Assembly: GCF_026914185.1 (NCBI RefSeq)
Contig: NC_070565.1
Coordinates: 6,324,001 to 6,388,000 of the forward strand
DNA length: 64,000 nt
Reading direction: 5' to 3'
Origin: Puccinia triticina
Taxonomy: Eukaryota > Basidiomycota > Pucciniomycetes > Pucciniales > Pucciniaceae
Each line of letters opens with the position of its first letter. Positions within the stretch are counted from its first letter, which is position 1. Position numbers and translations under genes: made by a program. Positions 10,440 through 21,802 of the stretch are shown here, piece after piece. The notes beneath the pieces were generated by a model that saw only the letters and a list, made by a program, of their open reading frames with translations, searched no databases and was not told the DNA's origin.

Positions 10440-11514
10440 TCACAACTCCCAGAGCCACACCCCAGACCCCATTGCCCCCTGCCTCCTTCCTGATTGATTC
10501 CAGAGCAACTCACAATGTGCTGAGTGAATCCTACGCCGCCGCGGCTGGATTACTTGGCAACGCCACCGCCTCAAAGCAGACTGTCTTGGTCTTTGATGGA
10601 TCCACATCCTGAGTGGCATATGAGATTGATCTGACCCTGAATGAAGAACCCGCCCATCAAAATTCATCATCACCCAACTGAAAGACACATACAACGGCAT
10701 CCTTGGGATGCCATGGATCCGCAAACACAGACACCAAATTGACTGGACCACCTGCACCCTCTGCTCCAACCACTCCGACATTGCAACTGCCTCCGCAGTT
10801 TTGTCCACTCCAAAAACATCCTCAACAGAGGACCAAGGGCCCATGATGGGGAAAGCTAGTATTTTTGACAAGGGGTGTGTGTTTTACTGCCCCCGCGATG
10901 TGAGTTTGACAGACTACCCTCATCCATACTCCCTGAAACGGCTGGCAAGCTTTTTTTTCCCTGTAGATAGCACTCTGCACCCCGGCTGGAATCCCGCCTT
11001 TGCAACCTGAATGGAACCCCGCTGACCCCACCTACAATTTTGCTACCGCTTTGGCGGTATTTTCCACTCTGCAAAAATCCTCAACAGAGGGCCAAGGGCC
11101 CATGATGGGGAAAGCCAGGAGTTGTGACAAGGGGGTGTGTGTTTTACCGCCCCCGCAATGTGAGTCCAATGAAGTTTCTCCGCAATCATTTTCTGAAGCA
11201 GCTGGCAAGTCCTCTCCTAGAACATTACCCCACAGAGATCAGCACCACCAAGACATCGTGGTTGACCTCCGCTTGGCTAGTGGCGGCAGGGAAGGCCGCT
11301 ATTGCAGCGCGGACCGCCAAAGAACTAGTCCCACAGTGTTACCATTGATGCATTGACATGTTCCAAAAATCCAGCGCTAAGAGCCTACCGCCACAAAGAA
11401 AGTATGACTTTTGTGTTGACCAAGTCCCCGGAGCCACACCGCAAGCAAGCTGGATCATTTCACTTTCACCGGTGGAGAACCAAGCACTTGACACACTGAT
11501 TGCGGAAGGACTGG
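10440..11514 (+). pseudogene. Ty3/gypsy chromovirus pol, 5' part (protease to pre-RT)
   Basis: Plus-strand translation contains a retropepsin: the active-site region near 10494-10510 reads DSR-ATHN, where DSG/DTG-ATHN is expected, and the later ILGMPW motif near 10700 is the conserved protease C-terminal block. A frameshift separates these two parts (near 10660). Further 3', near 11390-11510, is the pre-RT connector (YDFCVDQVPGATPQ) that precedes reverse transcriptase in this family. The linker between them carries a 259-bp duplication (see separate entry). The frame stops at a nested insertion and resumes at 16046. Loss of the Asp-Ser-Gly glycine, stops and shifts make it non-functional. Confidence 0.8.
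10790..11205 (+). repeat. 259-bp direct duplication inside pol linker
   Basis: The segment around ctcaacagag at 10821 recurs at 11080, followed in both places by ccaagggcccatgatgggga and a gtgtgtgtttta block. The copies are clearly diverged by substitutions and small indels. The duplication lies between protease and the pre-RT connector. Confidence 0.65.
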
Positions 11515-13399
11515 TGTCAGGCTTAGAGTCAACACAGCTGACCTAAAAGCTGCCTTTTCTACCTTTTTACAAATGAATTACTTCATATATTTTTCATCTT
11601 AAGAGATAACCTTGTTTTGACTTCATATTCTGTTTTCCCATGCAATTTTAACCCTAGTTAAAACTTACCACTTCTTTGTAACTCTAATCCTTCCCTGAGT
11701 TCTGGAGTTATGGCGCGCATACGCAGTTGTGAAGTGGCAGCGCTACCAGGCGCACCAACCACTTGCACATATGTAATTATGTAAGAAAACTCTGAAAGTC
11801 TTCGAAGTCAGGATCCCCCCCTGCCTGAGGAGGATCTACAGACTTCAGCACACCAGAACCACACCCCAGAGACACCCAGGATCACTAACCAGAGGCCACT
11901 TCACTCCCAGTATCACCACAGGATATTGACAGTAAGTACCCTCTTCCACTGGCCTTGTTTATCTCAGATGAAAATCTGTTTCCCTTGACTACTCTCTCCC
12001 TGTTACTGTTTCTCTCTTCTGCATCAAAAAGATCTATAGGTTATCTCTTGTTAAGACCTTTAAAACCAGAGCAGAGTAGTCACCCTACTTCTGATTCCCA
12101 CCACCGTTTCCTTGGTGTGAGTGGAGATTGTTGCACTCTCTTAGCACAGTTGGTAGCCTACTTTCACAGGTAGAGCTTGGCCCATATTAAATCATAAATT
12201 AAAAAGATCAAGTTTCTCTCTTCTCAATTTCTCTCTTCTATTTCTCTTATCTCTACTGCTTGTATTTCTTTGTCAGCATACGTGATGCCAAGGATATTAT
12301 CCTTCTAGCTAGACGTGGTGCAAATCAAAAGATTAGAGTTGTGAAACTCTAAGACAAAGTTATAAGGGATAATTCCAACGTAAATGTTGGGGTTTATGGC
12401 GTAAAAAATAGGGCAATTAGGGCCAATTAGACATAATAAAATTGATATAATTAATTTTAAGAGGGCCCTGATAAATCAGGGGTGTTTAATCCCTCAAAAG
12501 TAAACACTGGGGCCTGTAAACAGGGGTATTTTAAATCCCAGCAAGAAATGGCGGAGAATCTCAAGAGAAGGGGCTTAAACTTACTGGTATAAGACCCTGG
12601 AGTCATTTGAGGTTCTTCAGGCGTGAAGTTGGGCAGTTGGAGGCGCTCAGAGGAGTTAATCTTGAGGGCAGGGTGGTTACTGGACAGCTTCAAGGCGGAA
12701 ATTAGGGCTAAAAATCACGAAAGTAGGTTTTTACCTGGCAAATCACAGGCTATTGAGGCTTGTTGAAGGCAGGTAAAATTCTAATATGTAATGTAAATCT
12801 CGGGAATCTCTTTTTGAGCGGAGAAAGAGCACTTTTTATAGCCTAAGCAGGCCTCCAGGGGCGCCCAGGGGACAGGGGGACACTTGTGGGCGCATTCTGA
12901 GGCAATTTGGTTGCGCTAGAAGGCGCTGTTGGTCGTGAAACCTTGGGGCTTGGATACAAGGGTTGCCAAGGACCATTTACAGAGGTTCTGCGTGATTTTA
13001 CACATGCTTTAACACGTGATGGGGGCAGGTTTGGGGGTTCTGTGACGCTTATTTCTGTGGAAATGTGCCACAGAAGGTACTAGAACCAGCTTCTGTGCAT
13101 TTGTACACGTGTAAGCAGTGCTTTATACATGTTCTGGGGGCTCTTATTGAATGCTCCAGTTCATTTAATCCCTTCTGAATATTTACTGCAGTTGTAATTT
13201 ACTTGTAGTGAGGCTTGGGAGAAGCTGGGGCGCTTTCTAGTCTCTCCTGAGCACGCTGCAAGTGTCCTTTTCAGTCTAGAATGTTTTTATATTGAATGAC
13301 GTGGCAATTACATCTTAGTTGGTGATTAATTACATGTGTACAAGATATATAACACATGTAGTATTGCTATTGAGGTGTATTCTGGCCCATTCTCACTTA

Positions 13400-13735
13400 C
13401 TACTGCCGGGGAGTCCATCCACGGGGAAATCACGCGGATTCCACAAGGACTCCACGTGGTAGCCGCGCGCGAGGTCGTAGCAGCGGCTGGAGGTCCAGGG
13501 AATCACGGGGTCTCCACTGGGAGGATCACCCGTGGATTCCAAGGCAGCTTTTGGCTCTGCGTGGAATCCCCGTGGATTCCCTGTGATCCCAATGTGAAGG
13601 TTGGTCCCACGGGTGGATCACGGGTCCTTCAACCGTGGACTCCCCGAGGATTTTCCGTGATACCCACGCACGGGTCGGGCCCACAAGATGTGGTTTGGTT
13701 AGGTAACCCGCGGGGGGGGGGGGGCGGAGCGGATC
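13400..13735. repeat. Array of GTGGATTCC / CACGGG words
   Basis: About 330 bp in which degenerate forms of ccgtggattcc, tccacgggg and gatcac recur every 20-40 bp in both orientations. It ends in a run of 13 G near 13713. A related vocabulary appears at 15190-15440. No coding content; the 137-aa frame here is an effect of composition. Confidence 0.5.
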
Positions 13736-14164
13736 AAAACCGCGGGTAATATTGCAGAATGTGGTACCACAACTGCATTGCATATCAAGTAGCTGTGAAA
13801 TGTAAATAAACAAAGTAAAAATAAAATAAAAACAATAACACCAGGAAAAATAAATTGTCACCAGACATCAGGTGACATCAAGAAACAATGACTGTCACTT
13901 TGTTCCTGCTCTGGTGCTACCACAACCAGGCTACAATGGCCCCTTTGTTTCCTACAGGGGGATGTCCATGCGGCCAGCTGTGCAGCTGGTGGGTGGCTCA
14001 TTGGACTTAGGCTGATGTCACCTGTAGTCTAGTGAAATTTTATTTTTCCTGGTGCAATATGCCAGACAAAATGAGTTGGGAAAAACAACAAGAAAGCAAG
14101 TTAAGAGTGTGAAAGCACAAATGATCAGGAAATACATGCAGAAAGGAATTTCATTAGTTGTTTT

Positions 14165-14550
14165 CTAGTTGTCCTTGTCAGCGGTGTCAGTAGGTTCCTG
14201 TGATTGCCTTGACATCAAGCTGTTGTTGGACATGGCTGTAGAGGATAAGATGCCAGAACCGGTGGCGCTGCTCTGCGCTACTTGTCCTGACGGGCTCTCT
14301 ACTACAGTTGACCACTGGGGTACACGCGCTGTAGTTGACAGCTTCCAATCTAGATCAACAGACTTCATCTGCTTGATGTCAGTTGAGTTCTGATAAGCAT
14401 CATATAATGGAGTATGATTGGCCATTGTAGCGCATTCGTTGCAGTAGATATGGAGAAATTTGAGCCAAGTGCCTTCACAAGGGGCTTGGACATCCGCCTT
14501 AAATTTTTTCACAGGAATTGGGGGTAGTTGGCTCAAGTTTGGATGGTTGG
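14165..14550 (-). CDS. Unrecognised ORF segment inside nested insertion
   Basis: The C-terminal half of a minus-strand frame (ending at 14165) reads as ordinary protein: it has a Cys/Tyr-containing stretch near 14430-14480 and a Ser/Thr-rich tail. Its upstream extension runs out of frame through the exon-like fragment at 14551-14960. No domain is recognised. It is probably part of a decayed transposon gene. No function is proposed. Confidence 0.25.
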
Positions 14551-14960
14551 TCAAGGTGAGCTGGTGGCGCACGGGGTGGAGGCGGCGCCGGCGGCGAGGT
14601 CTTTTGGGTGTGGGAGGACGAGCGAGAAGCGGTTGCTGTAGTTGCGCAGATTGATGTGCAGGTTGCTGGCGTAGGGGGTCTTGAGCACGAGGTCGCTGAG
14701 GGCGGCTTCCAGGGCCTGGGGGGCGGCGGCTTTGAGGCCAAGGGAGAGCGCGATGGTCTGCACAGACAACGTGGTGGCTGCGGACAGTCCTCTGAGCCCT
14801 TAGCAAGCTGCCGAGGGCACTAGAAGGGGGACTCACACGTTAGCTTGAGGACGATGTCGGCCCACTGCCCCGGACGCAGGAAGGCGCTGCTCGCCGGCAA
14901 CTCAATCGTTATTTGCTGACCGCGCGCTTGCTGGATCCAGCTGTGGCCCAGGAGGAGGAG
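14551..14960 (-). pseudogene. Captured gene fragment, two exons with intron
   Basis: GC-rich minus-strand sequence unlike its A/T-rich surroundings encodes two frames that join in phase across a canonical 59-bp intron (GTGAGT donor at 14836, CAG acceptor at 14778). The exon-like parts are roughly 14837-14960 and 14551-14777. The joined frame gives an amphipathic, non-repetitive protein segment of about 110 residues, with leucine- and alanine-rich helices and a beta-like stretch. I do not recognise the family. A spliced, GC-rich fragment inside a transposon insertion suggests capture of host gene sequence. The frame has no clear start and ends at a stop at 14551. Confidence 0.4.
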
Positions 14961-15189
14961 GGGCGAGGGGCGGCCATGGTGGGTGCTTGTGGGTCGGGGT
15001 GGGAAGAAAGGTGTGGGGTTGATGGTGTGAAGGTAAGCCTCCAGGGGCCGTGAGGAAGTGGGACTGAAGGGTCAGAGGGCAGGGTGGCGGGGCTGGGGAT
15101 AAAGTCGTCACTTCCCTTGGGAGCCGTTAAGTGTCCTCAAAACGCACAAAAGCCAGCCAATATCACTGACATAACCCTAACACCAACAA

Positions 15190-15440
15190 TGCAAGGGCAT
15201 CTGTGGGTTCCTCGTCATTGAGAACAACGAGGAACTCACAGGGACAGTTTCCACTGGGATCCTTGAGGGAGCCATGGATTTGTCGTGATTCTCCCCATTG
15301 CAATGACGGGAAAATCACAGGCTGGAGACAATGGGAAAGCCCGTCGTCTCCACGCATTTTCCACGGGGGGAGCAGTGAAATCCACATGGATTTCACAGAG
15401 CCGGTGATCCCGTCACCTCCACAAACGCGCAGGCCAGGAA
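15190..15440. repeat. Second array of GATCC/CCACGG-type words
   Basis: Degenerate short words (tccacgggg, gtggatttc, ggatcc, aaatcaca) recur in both orientations, resembling the vocabulary at 13400-13735. It lies in the nested insertion. No frame here looks like a protein. Confidence 0.35.
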
Positions 15441-16045
15441 GCACCTCCGCCGTCCAAGCGCTTTGGTTGCGGGCTATTTTATGCATTATGCATATATGTA
15501 CACCAGGCGCGCGGGCTTGAGCTCTAGGCAACAGAGCACGCGGGCTTGGGTGCGCCACACAACAAATAAAGCCATCTTATAAACTGTACACAACACCTCA
15601 GTTACGTCACTAAAGCTGGGTGTATCCATATGTACTTAGATACATAAGCATACAAGTGCCTTCACACGGGACGTGATGCCCTTGCTCTAAACTTTGAAGT
15701 TAGTTTACGCAAGGAAGGGGTACTAATTAATGGTACATGTAAGTGAGGTACCCTAGGTTATTTTAACCATAGAATCAGAATACAATATAATATTTTACTT
15801 ATTACTTACATAAAACTAAGTAATTAATTATTCTATCTATGTATTTAATTTTTTTGCATAGTTTTACATATGTAAGAGTAATAATGTCTCTTTCATATGT
15901 AACACTACTTTTTAGATTTTGTTTATATATTTTTATGTCACGGTTGCGCTGCCATACTAGCCAGCTGACATTCTTTATCCCAAGAAATTCAATCAGTGCC
16001 CCCTTTTTTTGTGTCCTGTAGTCATATAAGAGACTCAGGCTCACA

Positions 16046-18831
16046 ACTGGCCAGCGGAACAATCCAGAGAACCAAATCACCCTGGGCGGCCCCAGTTCTA
16101 TTCACCGGGAAGAAGGACGGAAACCTCTGCCCCTGTTTTGACTACCGGAAACTCAACAAGCTGACAGTGAAGAACCACTATCCCCTTCTGCTGACCATGG
16201 ACCTGGTTGAAAGCCTGCTAAACGCCAACACCTTTACAAAACTAGACCTCCACAACGCCTACAGGAACCTCTGCGTGGCGGAGGGTGATGAGGATAAGCT
16301 AGCTTTCATCTGCAAGGCGGGGCAATTTGCTCCACTCACTATGCCATTTGGACCCACGGGAGCGCCGGGATACTTTCAATACTTCATGCAAGAAATCCTC
16401 CTTGAACAAATTGGAAAGGACACCGCTGTGTACCTGGATGACATTATGTTGTACACACAGAGAGTCTCCAATCACACAGCGGCGGTCAACAGAATTCTGG
16501 AGACCCTGAGCAAACATCAATTATGGCTGAAACCGGAGAAATGTGAGTTTTCAAAACCACAGGTGGAATATCTTGGAATCTTAATTGCATGTAACCGGAT
16601 TAGAATGGACCCCTCAAAAGTGAAGGTGGTGACAGAGTGGCCAGCGCCGCGGAACGTTACGGAACTCCAGTGGTTCATTGGATTCTCCAACTTTTACCGC
16701 CGGTTCATTGACCACTTCTTGGGGAAGACCAGACCTCTACATGACCTGACCAAAGCAAAAACCCCCTTTGTTTGGGACAACAAATGTAACTCCGCTTTCA
16801 AATGCCTAAAGACCGCCTTCACCTCCACTCCAATACTCAAGATTGCGGAACTGTACAAGCCGTTTATTCTGGAATGAAACTGCTCCGACTTCGCGCTTGT
16901 AGCAGTTCTGTCTCAATTCTGCAACAAAGACAAGGAACTCTACCCAGTCGCTTACTTATCCCAATTGTTAGTGCAGGCGGAGAAGAACTACGAGATTTTT
17001 GACAAGGAACTGTTGGCCATTGTTGCTGCTTTCAAAGAGTGGTGGCAGTACCTTGAAGGAAACCCGCACCGCCTGACCACCATTGTTTACACAGAACACC
17101 GGAACCTGGAAAGCTTCATGCCCACCAAGGAGCTCCCTCGGAGACAGGCGCGGTGGGCGGAGACCATGGGTTGCTTTGATTTTGAAATCATCTTCCGCCC
17201 CGGCGGCCAAGCCACCAAACCCAATTCTCTTTCCAAAAGACCGGACCTGTCCCCCGCCCCTGGCGAGAAACTGAAATTTGGGCAGCTGTTGAAGCCCAAC
17301 AACATCACACAGCGGAACTTTGCGGAGATATCAAAGTTTGAATCCTGGTTTGAGGATGAATCCATTGACTTGGTGGAGGCAGAGCATTGGTTCAAGGTTC
17401 ACGTACTAGGAGCGGATGTGGAGCGCAAGGCAGAGGACAGACTGGCCATGTCCTCATCACCAGAATCAGGGAATTGACTTTGCTTGACGCACAACTGACC
17501 AGATGGATGGAATCCTTGAGAACCTCTGCAGGAAACCGGAACAGATATGCAGAGGCAGATGGCATTTTGTACAACAAATTTTGGGACACTGAAGCCGCTG
17601 CCAATTGTGGCTGGGCCGTGGATGGACATCAGCTATGATCTCATCACAGACCTTCCTGAATCCCGCTCCTACAACAGCATACTGACTGTTGTTGACCGCC
17701 TGACAAAGATAGTGCACTTTATCCCCTGCAGGAAGTCCATGAATGCAGAGCAGTGAGCGGACCTGATGGCGGAGCACGTTTGGAAGCTCCACATCACTCC
17801 GAAGACTATTGTCTCCGACCGAGGGAGCATTTTTGTGTCCCAACTCACCCGCAAATTGGACAACTGACTTGGCATCTGCCTCCAACCATCAACATTGTAC
17901 CACCCAAGGACAGACACGTGTCGGAAATTGCAAACAAAGCAGTGGAGCAATACCTCCGCCACTTTGTGAGCTACCAACAGAACAATTGGGCCCCGCTCCT
18001 AGCAAGGGTGGATTTTGCGTACAACAACAAAGACCACATGTCAATAGGGGCATTCAAGGCAAATTGCGGATTTAACCCATTATACAGTGGAGTTCTGTCG
18101 GCGGAGCAGTGCGTACCAGCAGTGGCGGAGAGACTCCGCCAGCTGGCGGAGGTACAGGACCAACTGAAGCACTGTCTGGAAGCGGTGCAAGAGGCCATGA
18201 AAAGCCAGTTTGACAGCAGAGTGCGGAAAACACTGGAATGGAACAGCGGAGACAAGGTTTGGCTAGATGGGTGCAATATCTCAACAACCCGCCCCAGCCC
18301 CAAGTTGGAACACCGCTGGCTTGGACCATTTCCAATAGCTATCAGAATTTCAAACTCCACTTAAAAACTGACCCTTCTGCTCTCCATGCAGGGAGTCCAC
18401 CCAGTTTTCCATGTGCCAATACTCCACAAACACAAGCCCTACAAAATTGCCCACCAACAGCGGCAGACCCCAGAACTGGTAACATTCAACAGCGGAGATG
18501 AGTGGGAGGTTGACGGCATACTGGACAAACCGGCGGAGAGGGCGGACGACTCAATACCTTGTCAGCTGGCGCAGACTTGGACCGGCGGAGAATTTGTGGG
18601 AACTGGAGGCAAACCTGAAGAACGGCAGAGACCTATTGGCGGAGTTCAACTCAAAATTTCCGGAGGCAGTGGCCAGGCATCGGAGGACGCGGAGAAGAAA
18701 GTTAGAGGGCAAGCTTTTTCCCACTGGTTTTTTTAATGCTTCCCAGGGACAGAATGCAGAGCCAAAAGAGGAGGATTTTTTTCATTGATCAACCAGAAAA
18801 GGGTGCGGTTTGGGCATTAAAGGGGGGATAA
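16046..18831 (+). pseudogene. Ty3/gypsy chromovirus pol, 3' part (RT-RNaseH-IN-chromo)
   Basis: In order: reverse transcriptase with the fingers motif KSPWAAPVLF and the catalytic YLDD box near 16430; RNase H starting after a premature TGA at 16875-16877; integrase core near 17620-18000 with the Asp of DLITDLP and the Asp of TIVSDRG, but with the third acidic region shifted out of frame; and a C-terminal chromodomain near 18495-18670 split over two frames. A chromodomain after integrase defines chromoviruses. Several nonsense and frameshift lesions (16875, about 17470, 17755, about 17865, about 18365, about 18530) rule out function. A polypurine tract (aaaggggggataa) at 18819-18831 directly precedes the 3' LTR. 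Confidence 0.9.
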
Positions 18832-19010
18832 TGTTATGAGCTGTAGCGCGGGCTCTGCAGCGCAGACTCACATGTACATGTCACAGACCATACTCAAGGT
18901 TTGAGAGGCTGGAGATCCAAGCCTCTTCCTCATCCTGCAATCTACCATCTTGGATCCAGACCCCAGACTCAATCTTCCTCTCCCCAGAACATACCATAAC
19001 ACTCTCAGGT
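18832..19010 (+). repeat. 3' LTR of the chromovirus (start certain, end not)
   Basis: Begins TGTTATGAGCTGTAG immediately after the polypurine tract. It shares several blocks (acatgtcacag, cctgcaatctaccatctt, cttcctctcc) with the solo LTR at 48479-48796 in opposite orientation, confirming the family. After about 19000 similarity is lost and the expected CTGACA end is not found, so the LTR is truncated or diverged. Confidence 0.65.
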
Positions 19011-19341
19011 ACCCCTCAGGGTACAGCCCTATCCAGGTCTATAGAGAACTCCAAAGAAAAGATAATCATAAGAAAACTGGAAATGAAGATTTTGTGATGG
19101 TTGCAGTTTGCTCCAAAAAACAGGAAAATCATTTTTACTTGAATAAATACAGTGATTCAATCTTTTCTGTTTCCAGTGCAATAATCTGTCTAAAGAATGC
19201 TGTCAAGGTAGCATATTGGAATTGATCTATGACCTCATAGTATATATGTTGATTTAGATGATAAAAAGATCACATTTGGTGCTAAAAGAGAGAACTCAGC
19301 AGTCACAGGTAAGAGCGGGTTTGCAGAAGTATGATTTTCAG

Positions 19342-21802
19342 TCAGTGCATCTCTTCAGTAGCCTTCTTTTTTGTTCCAGCATGGTGTTCTTCGTCTTTGT
19401 CTGCCGCGGGCAACTCGGCCCCCGTCGCAATCATCAAAGCCCACTGCTCTACTTTGCGGACATCACCAAGTCGATCTTTGAATGGTTCCCCATCTTTGGT
19501 CAGATACGGCTGACATTTGTGGGCCAAATAAACATCGGATGGAACCACAAAGTACAGCCTCGGGGGAGATTTGGATATGTCCACCACCCTCTTTAGAGCA
19601 TTGCTGAGGCCCTGGTGCTTGATCGGGTGTGTCTGGGAAACTGTCATTTGGAAAAAATCTGCAGGTCCACGCAGTGAATCAATTGATGGCAGATTTTTAT
19701 TGAGCGGCCGCCAGAACACGTTGTCGCCCAGGTTAACTTCTTCGTAAGCTCGGAACATTCAAACCTTGGCTGGGAGAAACTCTACCTTGACGTTCTGGTT
19801 GCTGGTCGGATCGCCTTTGCAAAGTCGCCGGGCTTGAAAAATTCCGCCATCTTCCAACATGATGTGAGCGTATGTCTCAAAAATCAGTCCGCGCAAATTG
19901 CTAGGGGAGGCGTCGTTAGAGGATCGAAGGAAGTGCTTCATGTCAGTGCGAATTTCCTTTGAGAATTGTTCGACCACTTCTCTCTCGACTGAGGGTGACG
20001 CCCACGCCAAGTGAATCTGATCAAGGCTTCCGCTAGGGTGCCTACATAGGTGTAGAACACGATGCAAGAACTCTCCATCACGGTGTCTGGCCTGATGCGC
20101 TTTTATAAGACCGGTCAATGAAACTTTGCCGATGGCGTATTTTAGATTGGCGACAAGCTTTCGCACCACATCCTTCTCGTTGCGATCACTGAATTTGAAT
20201 TCAGTCGACGGAATTTCTAGAACGTATCGCGGCACACCACCGTACCACTCGAAAAGCTGGCCCATGAGCGTTGTGGGTAATTCTTTTTCACCTGGATAGA
20301 GAATTTCTTTGCAAAGTTGCAATTCCTTTTGGCTCCAAGGTGGCATATACAATAAATCTGACTTTGATTGTTTGAGAAGGTTTTTGTAATTTCGGTACTG
20401 TGGAGACGTGACGAGGAGAGTCCAGACGGGGCGCAGGAGTGGAGGTTGGCCATCAACAATATATACTGTTTCGGAGTCCTGGAAAGCCTTGACAAGCTGA
20501 CGACTGCCATAATTTACGCGCTCAACGCCGTCCGATGTCATCAAATAGGTTGATCGATCTTTCTGTGAATCTTCGAAAGGCTCCCACACCACATTTTTTT
20601 TCTGGCATGCAGCAACCCACATGTAGTAAGCAGCAAAAAATGTCTTTCCGACCCCAGGAGTACCGGTAACGATCCATTTAGATTTGGCAGTTTTGCAACC
20701 ACGATGTTCGTGGCGATCAAAATGTTCATGGAGCTCTTTGTAAACTGCGCGCACGAGGAAGCGGTGACCAAGCTCTGGGTTTCCGAGAACATATGAATTT
20801 TTGAGGTCCAGATATTGCCCCTCGCCCTCGCCACCCAATTTGGCCGCTGGCAGATCCTTCCAAAAGTGTATGATGTGATCTTCAACGTCTGATTTGACTA
20901 CGAGGAATGGGACCAAAATATGTATTAGTCAAGCAGGAAGAGAGACAAGAGCGCTGTGGAAGCTTACATGCGGGAGAGGGTTGAGCTTGAGATGAGTGGC
21001 AATTGATGAGGGCGAGCTCGAGAATGTGGGCTCTTTGATCGACACAACCTGTCTGGGAGGATGTAGCAGCCACAGAGAGGACTTTGTGCCAAAGTTCATC
21101 ACAGTCGGCTTGAGTAGAGCTGTCAATTGTCACAGTAAACTTTATTTAGGCGTGCAGTCTTACTTTGAGATGTGGAGGGAGACTAGAGGTTGAAAATCAA
21201 ACTGACATGGTGATGGTGTCCCCCTCGCGGTCAAGATATCGCAATCCAATCCTTTTTTCCTCTGAGATCCCAAACCTCTGGGCGATAGCTGCCGAAAAAT
21301 TCAACCAGATTGGAACAGGCTGGTTTACTTGGAATTTGTGGGTTGCAGAGTCATACTTGATCTTGATGAAAAAGGGCGCCTGATCATGATGAGAGGACAT
21401 TCTGGAGGTTTGACTAGATGATTGGTGATTGATGAGGGCGAGCTCAAGACTGCGGCCTGTTTGATTGACACCACCCGCCTGGGAGGATATAGCAGCCACA
21501 GAGAAGATTTCGTGCCAAAGTTCATCACACTCGGCTTGAGAGGAGCTGTTGATTTTCACAGTAAGCTATATGGAGGTGTGCAGTCTGACTTTTAGATGTG
21601 GAAAGAGACTAGAGGCGAACTGACATGGTGATGGTGTTCCCCTGTGGGTCGAGGTATCGCAATCCAATTGGTTGTTCCTCTGGGCAATAGCTGCTGAAAA
21701 ATCCAACCAGATTGGAGCAGCCTGGTTTACTTGCATTTTGCGGGTCGTGGTAGCATGCTTGATCAAGATAAATACGGGTGCCTGATGAGACAACATTCTC
21801 AA
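19342..21802 (-). pseudogene. Crinkler/RHS-like NTPase with tandem PB1-like modules
   Basis: The main exon (20916-19759, 385 codons) carries a P-loop (GTPGVGKTFFAAYYMW, near residues 84-99), a YIVDGQ Walker B-like segment, and the downstream GGVPRYVLE motif. This order is typical of the Crinkler/RHS NTPase family of fungal and oomycete pathogens. The frame is interrupted by TGA at 19759-19761 and continues in the same frame for another 138 codons to 19342. Upstream (20990-21802) are two tandem copies of a two-exon module. Each starts with a basic beta strand, has an FSAAIAQR helix and ends RYLDxxGxTITM, like a PB1 or ubiquitin-like fold, followed across a short intron by a Cys-containing helix. 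The distal copy carries a 16-nt deletion that shifts its frame. Intron borders in the module are not certain. The N-terminal modules may be the protein-interaction or translocation header. Broken in at least two places, so probably a pseudogene. Confidence 0.7.
20990..21802 (-). repeat. Tandem duplication of a two-exon PB1-like module
   Basis: The exon-intron-exon unit of about 400 bp at 21420-21802 is repeated at 20990-21410. Shared landmarks include the first-exon block ccaatctggttg, the exon end accatcaccatgtcagtt and the second-exon block ctgtgatgaactttggc. The distal copy lacks 16 nt between two CAGAGG repeats (near 21675). Confidence 0.7.

Larger units (their letters stand above)
11515..16045. 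mobile_element. 4.5-kb nested insertion in gypsy pol, TSD ACTGG
   Basis: The gypsy reading frame leaves off at 11514 and resumes at 16046 at the same point of the pre-RT/RT boundary. The 5-bp sequence ACTGG is present on both sides (11510-11514 and 16046-16050). The inserted DNA begins TGTCAGG and ends TCACA, so it has the TG...CA ends and 5-bp target duplication of an LTR retrotransposon. Its first bases (TGTCAGGCTTAGAGTCAA) closely resemble the complement of the 3' end of the solo LTR at 48479-48796. I could not find a paired right LTR or any RT/IN frame inside, so it may be an internally deleted or further rearranged element. Confidence 0.6.
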
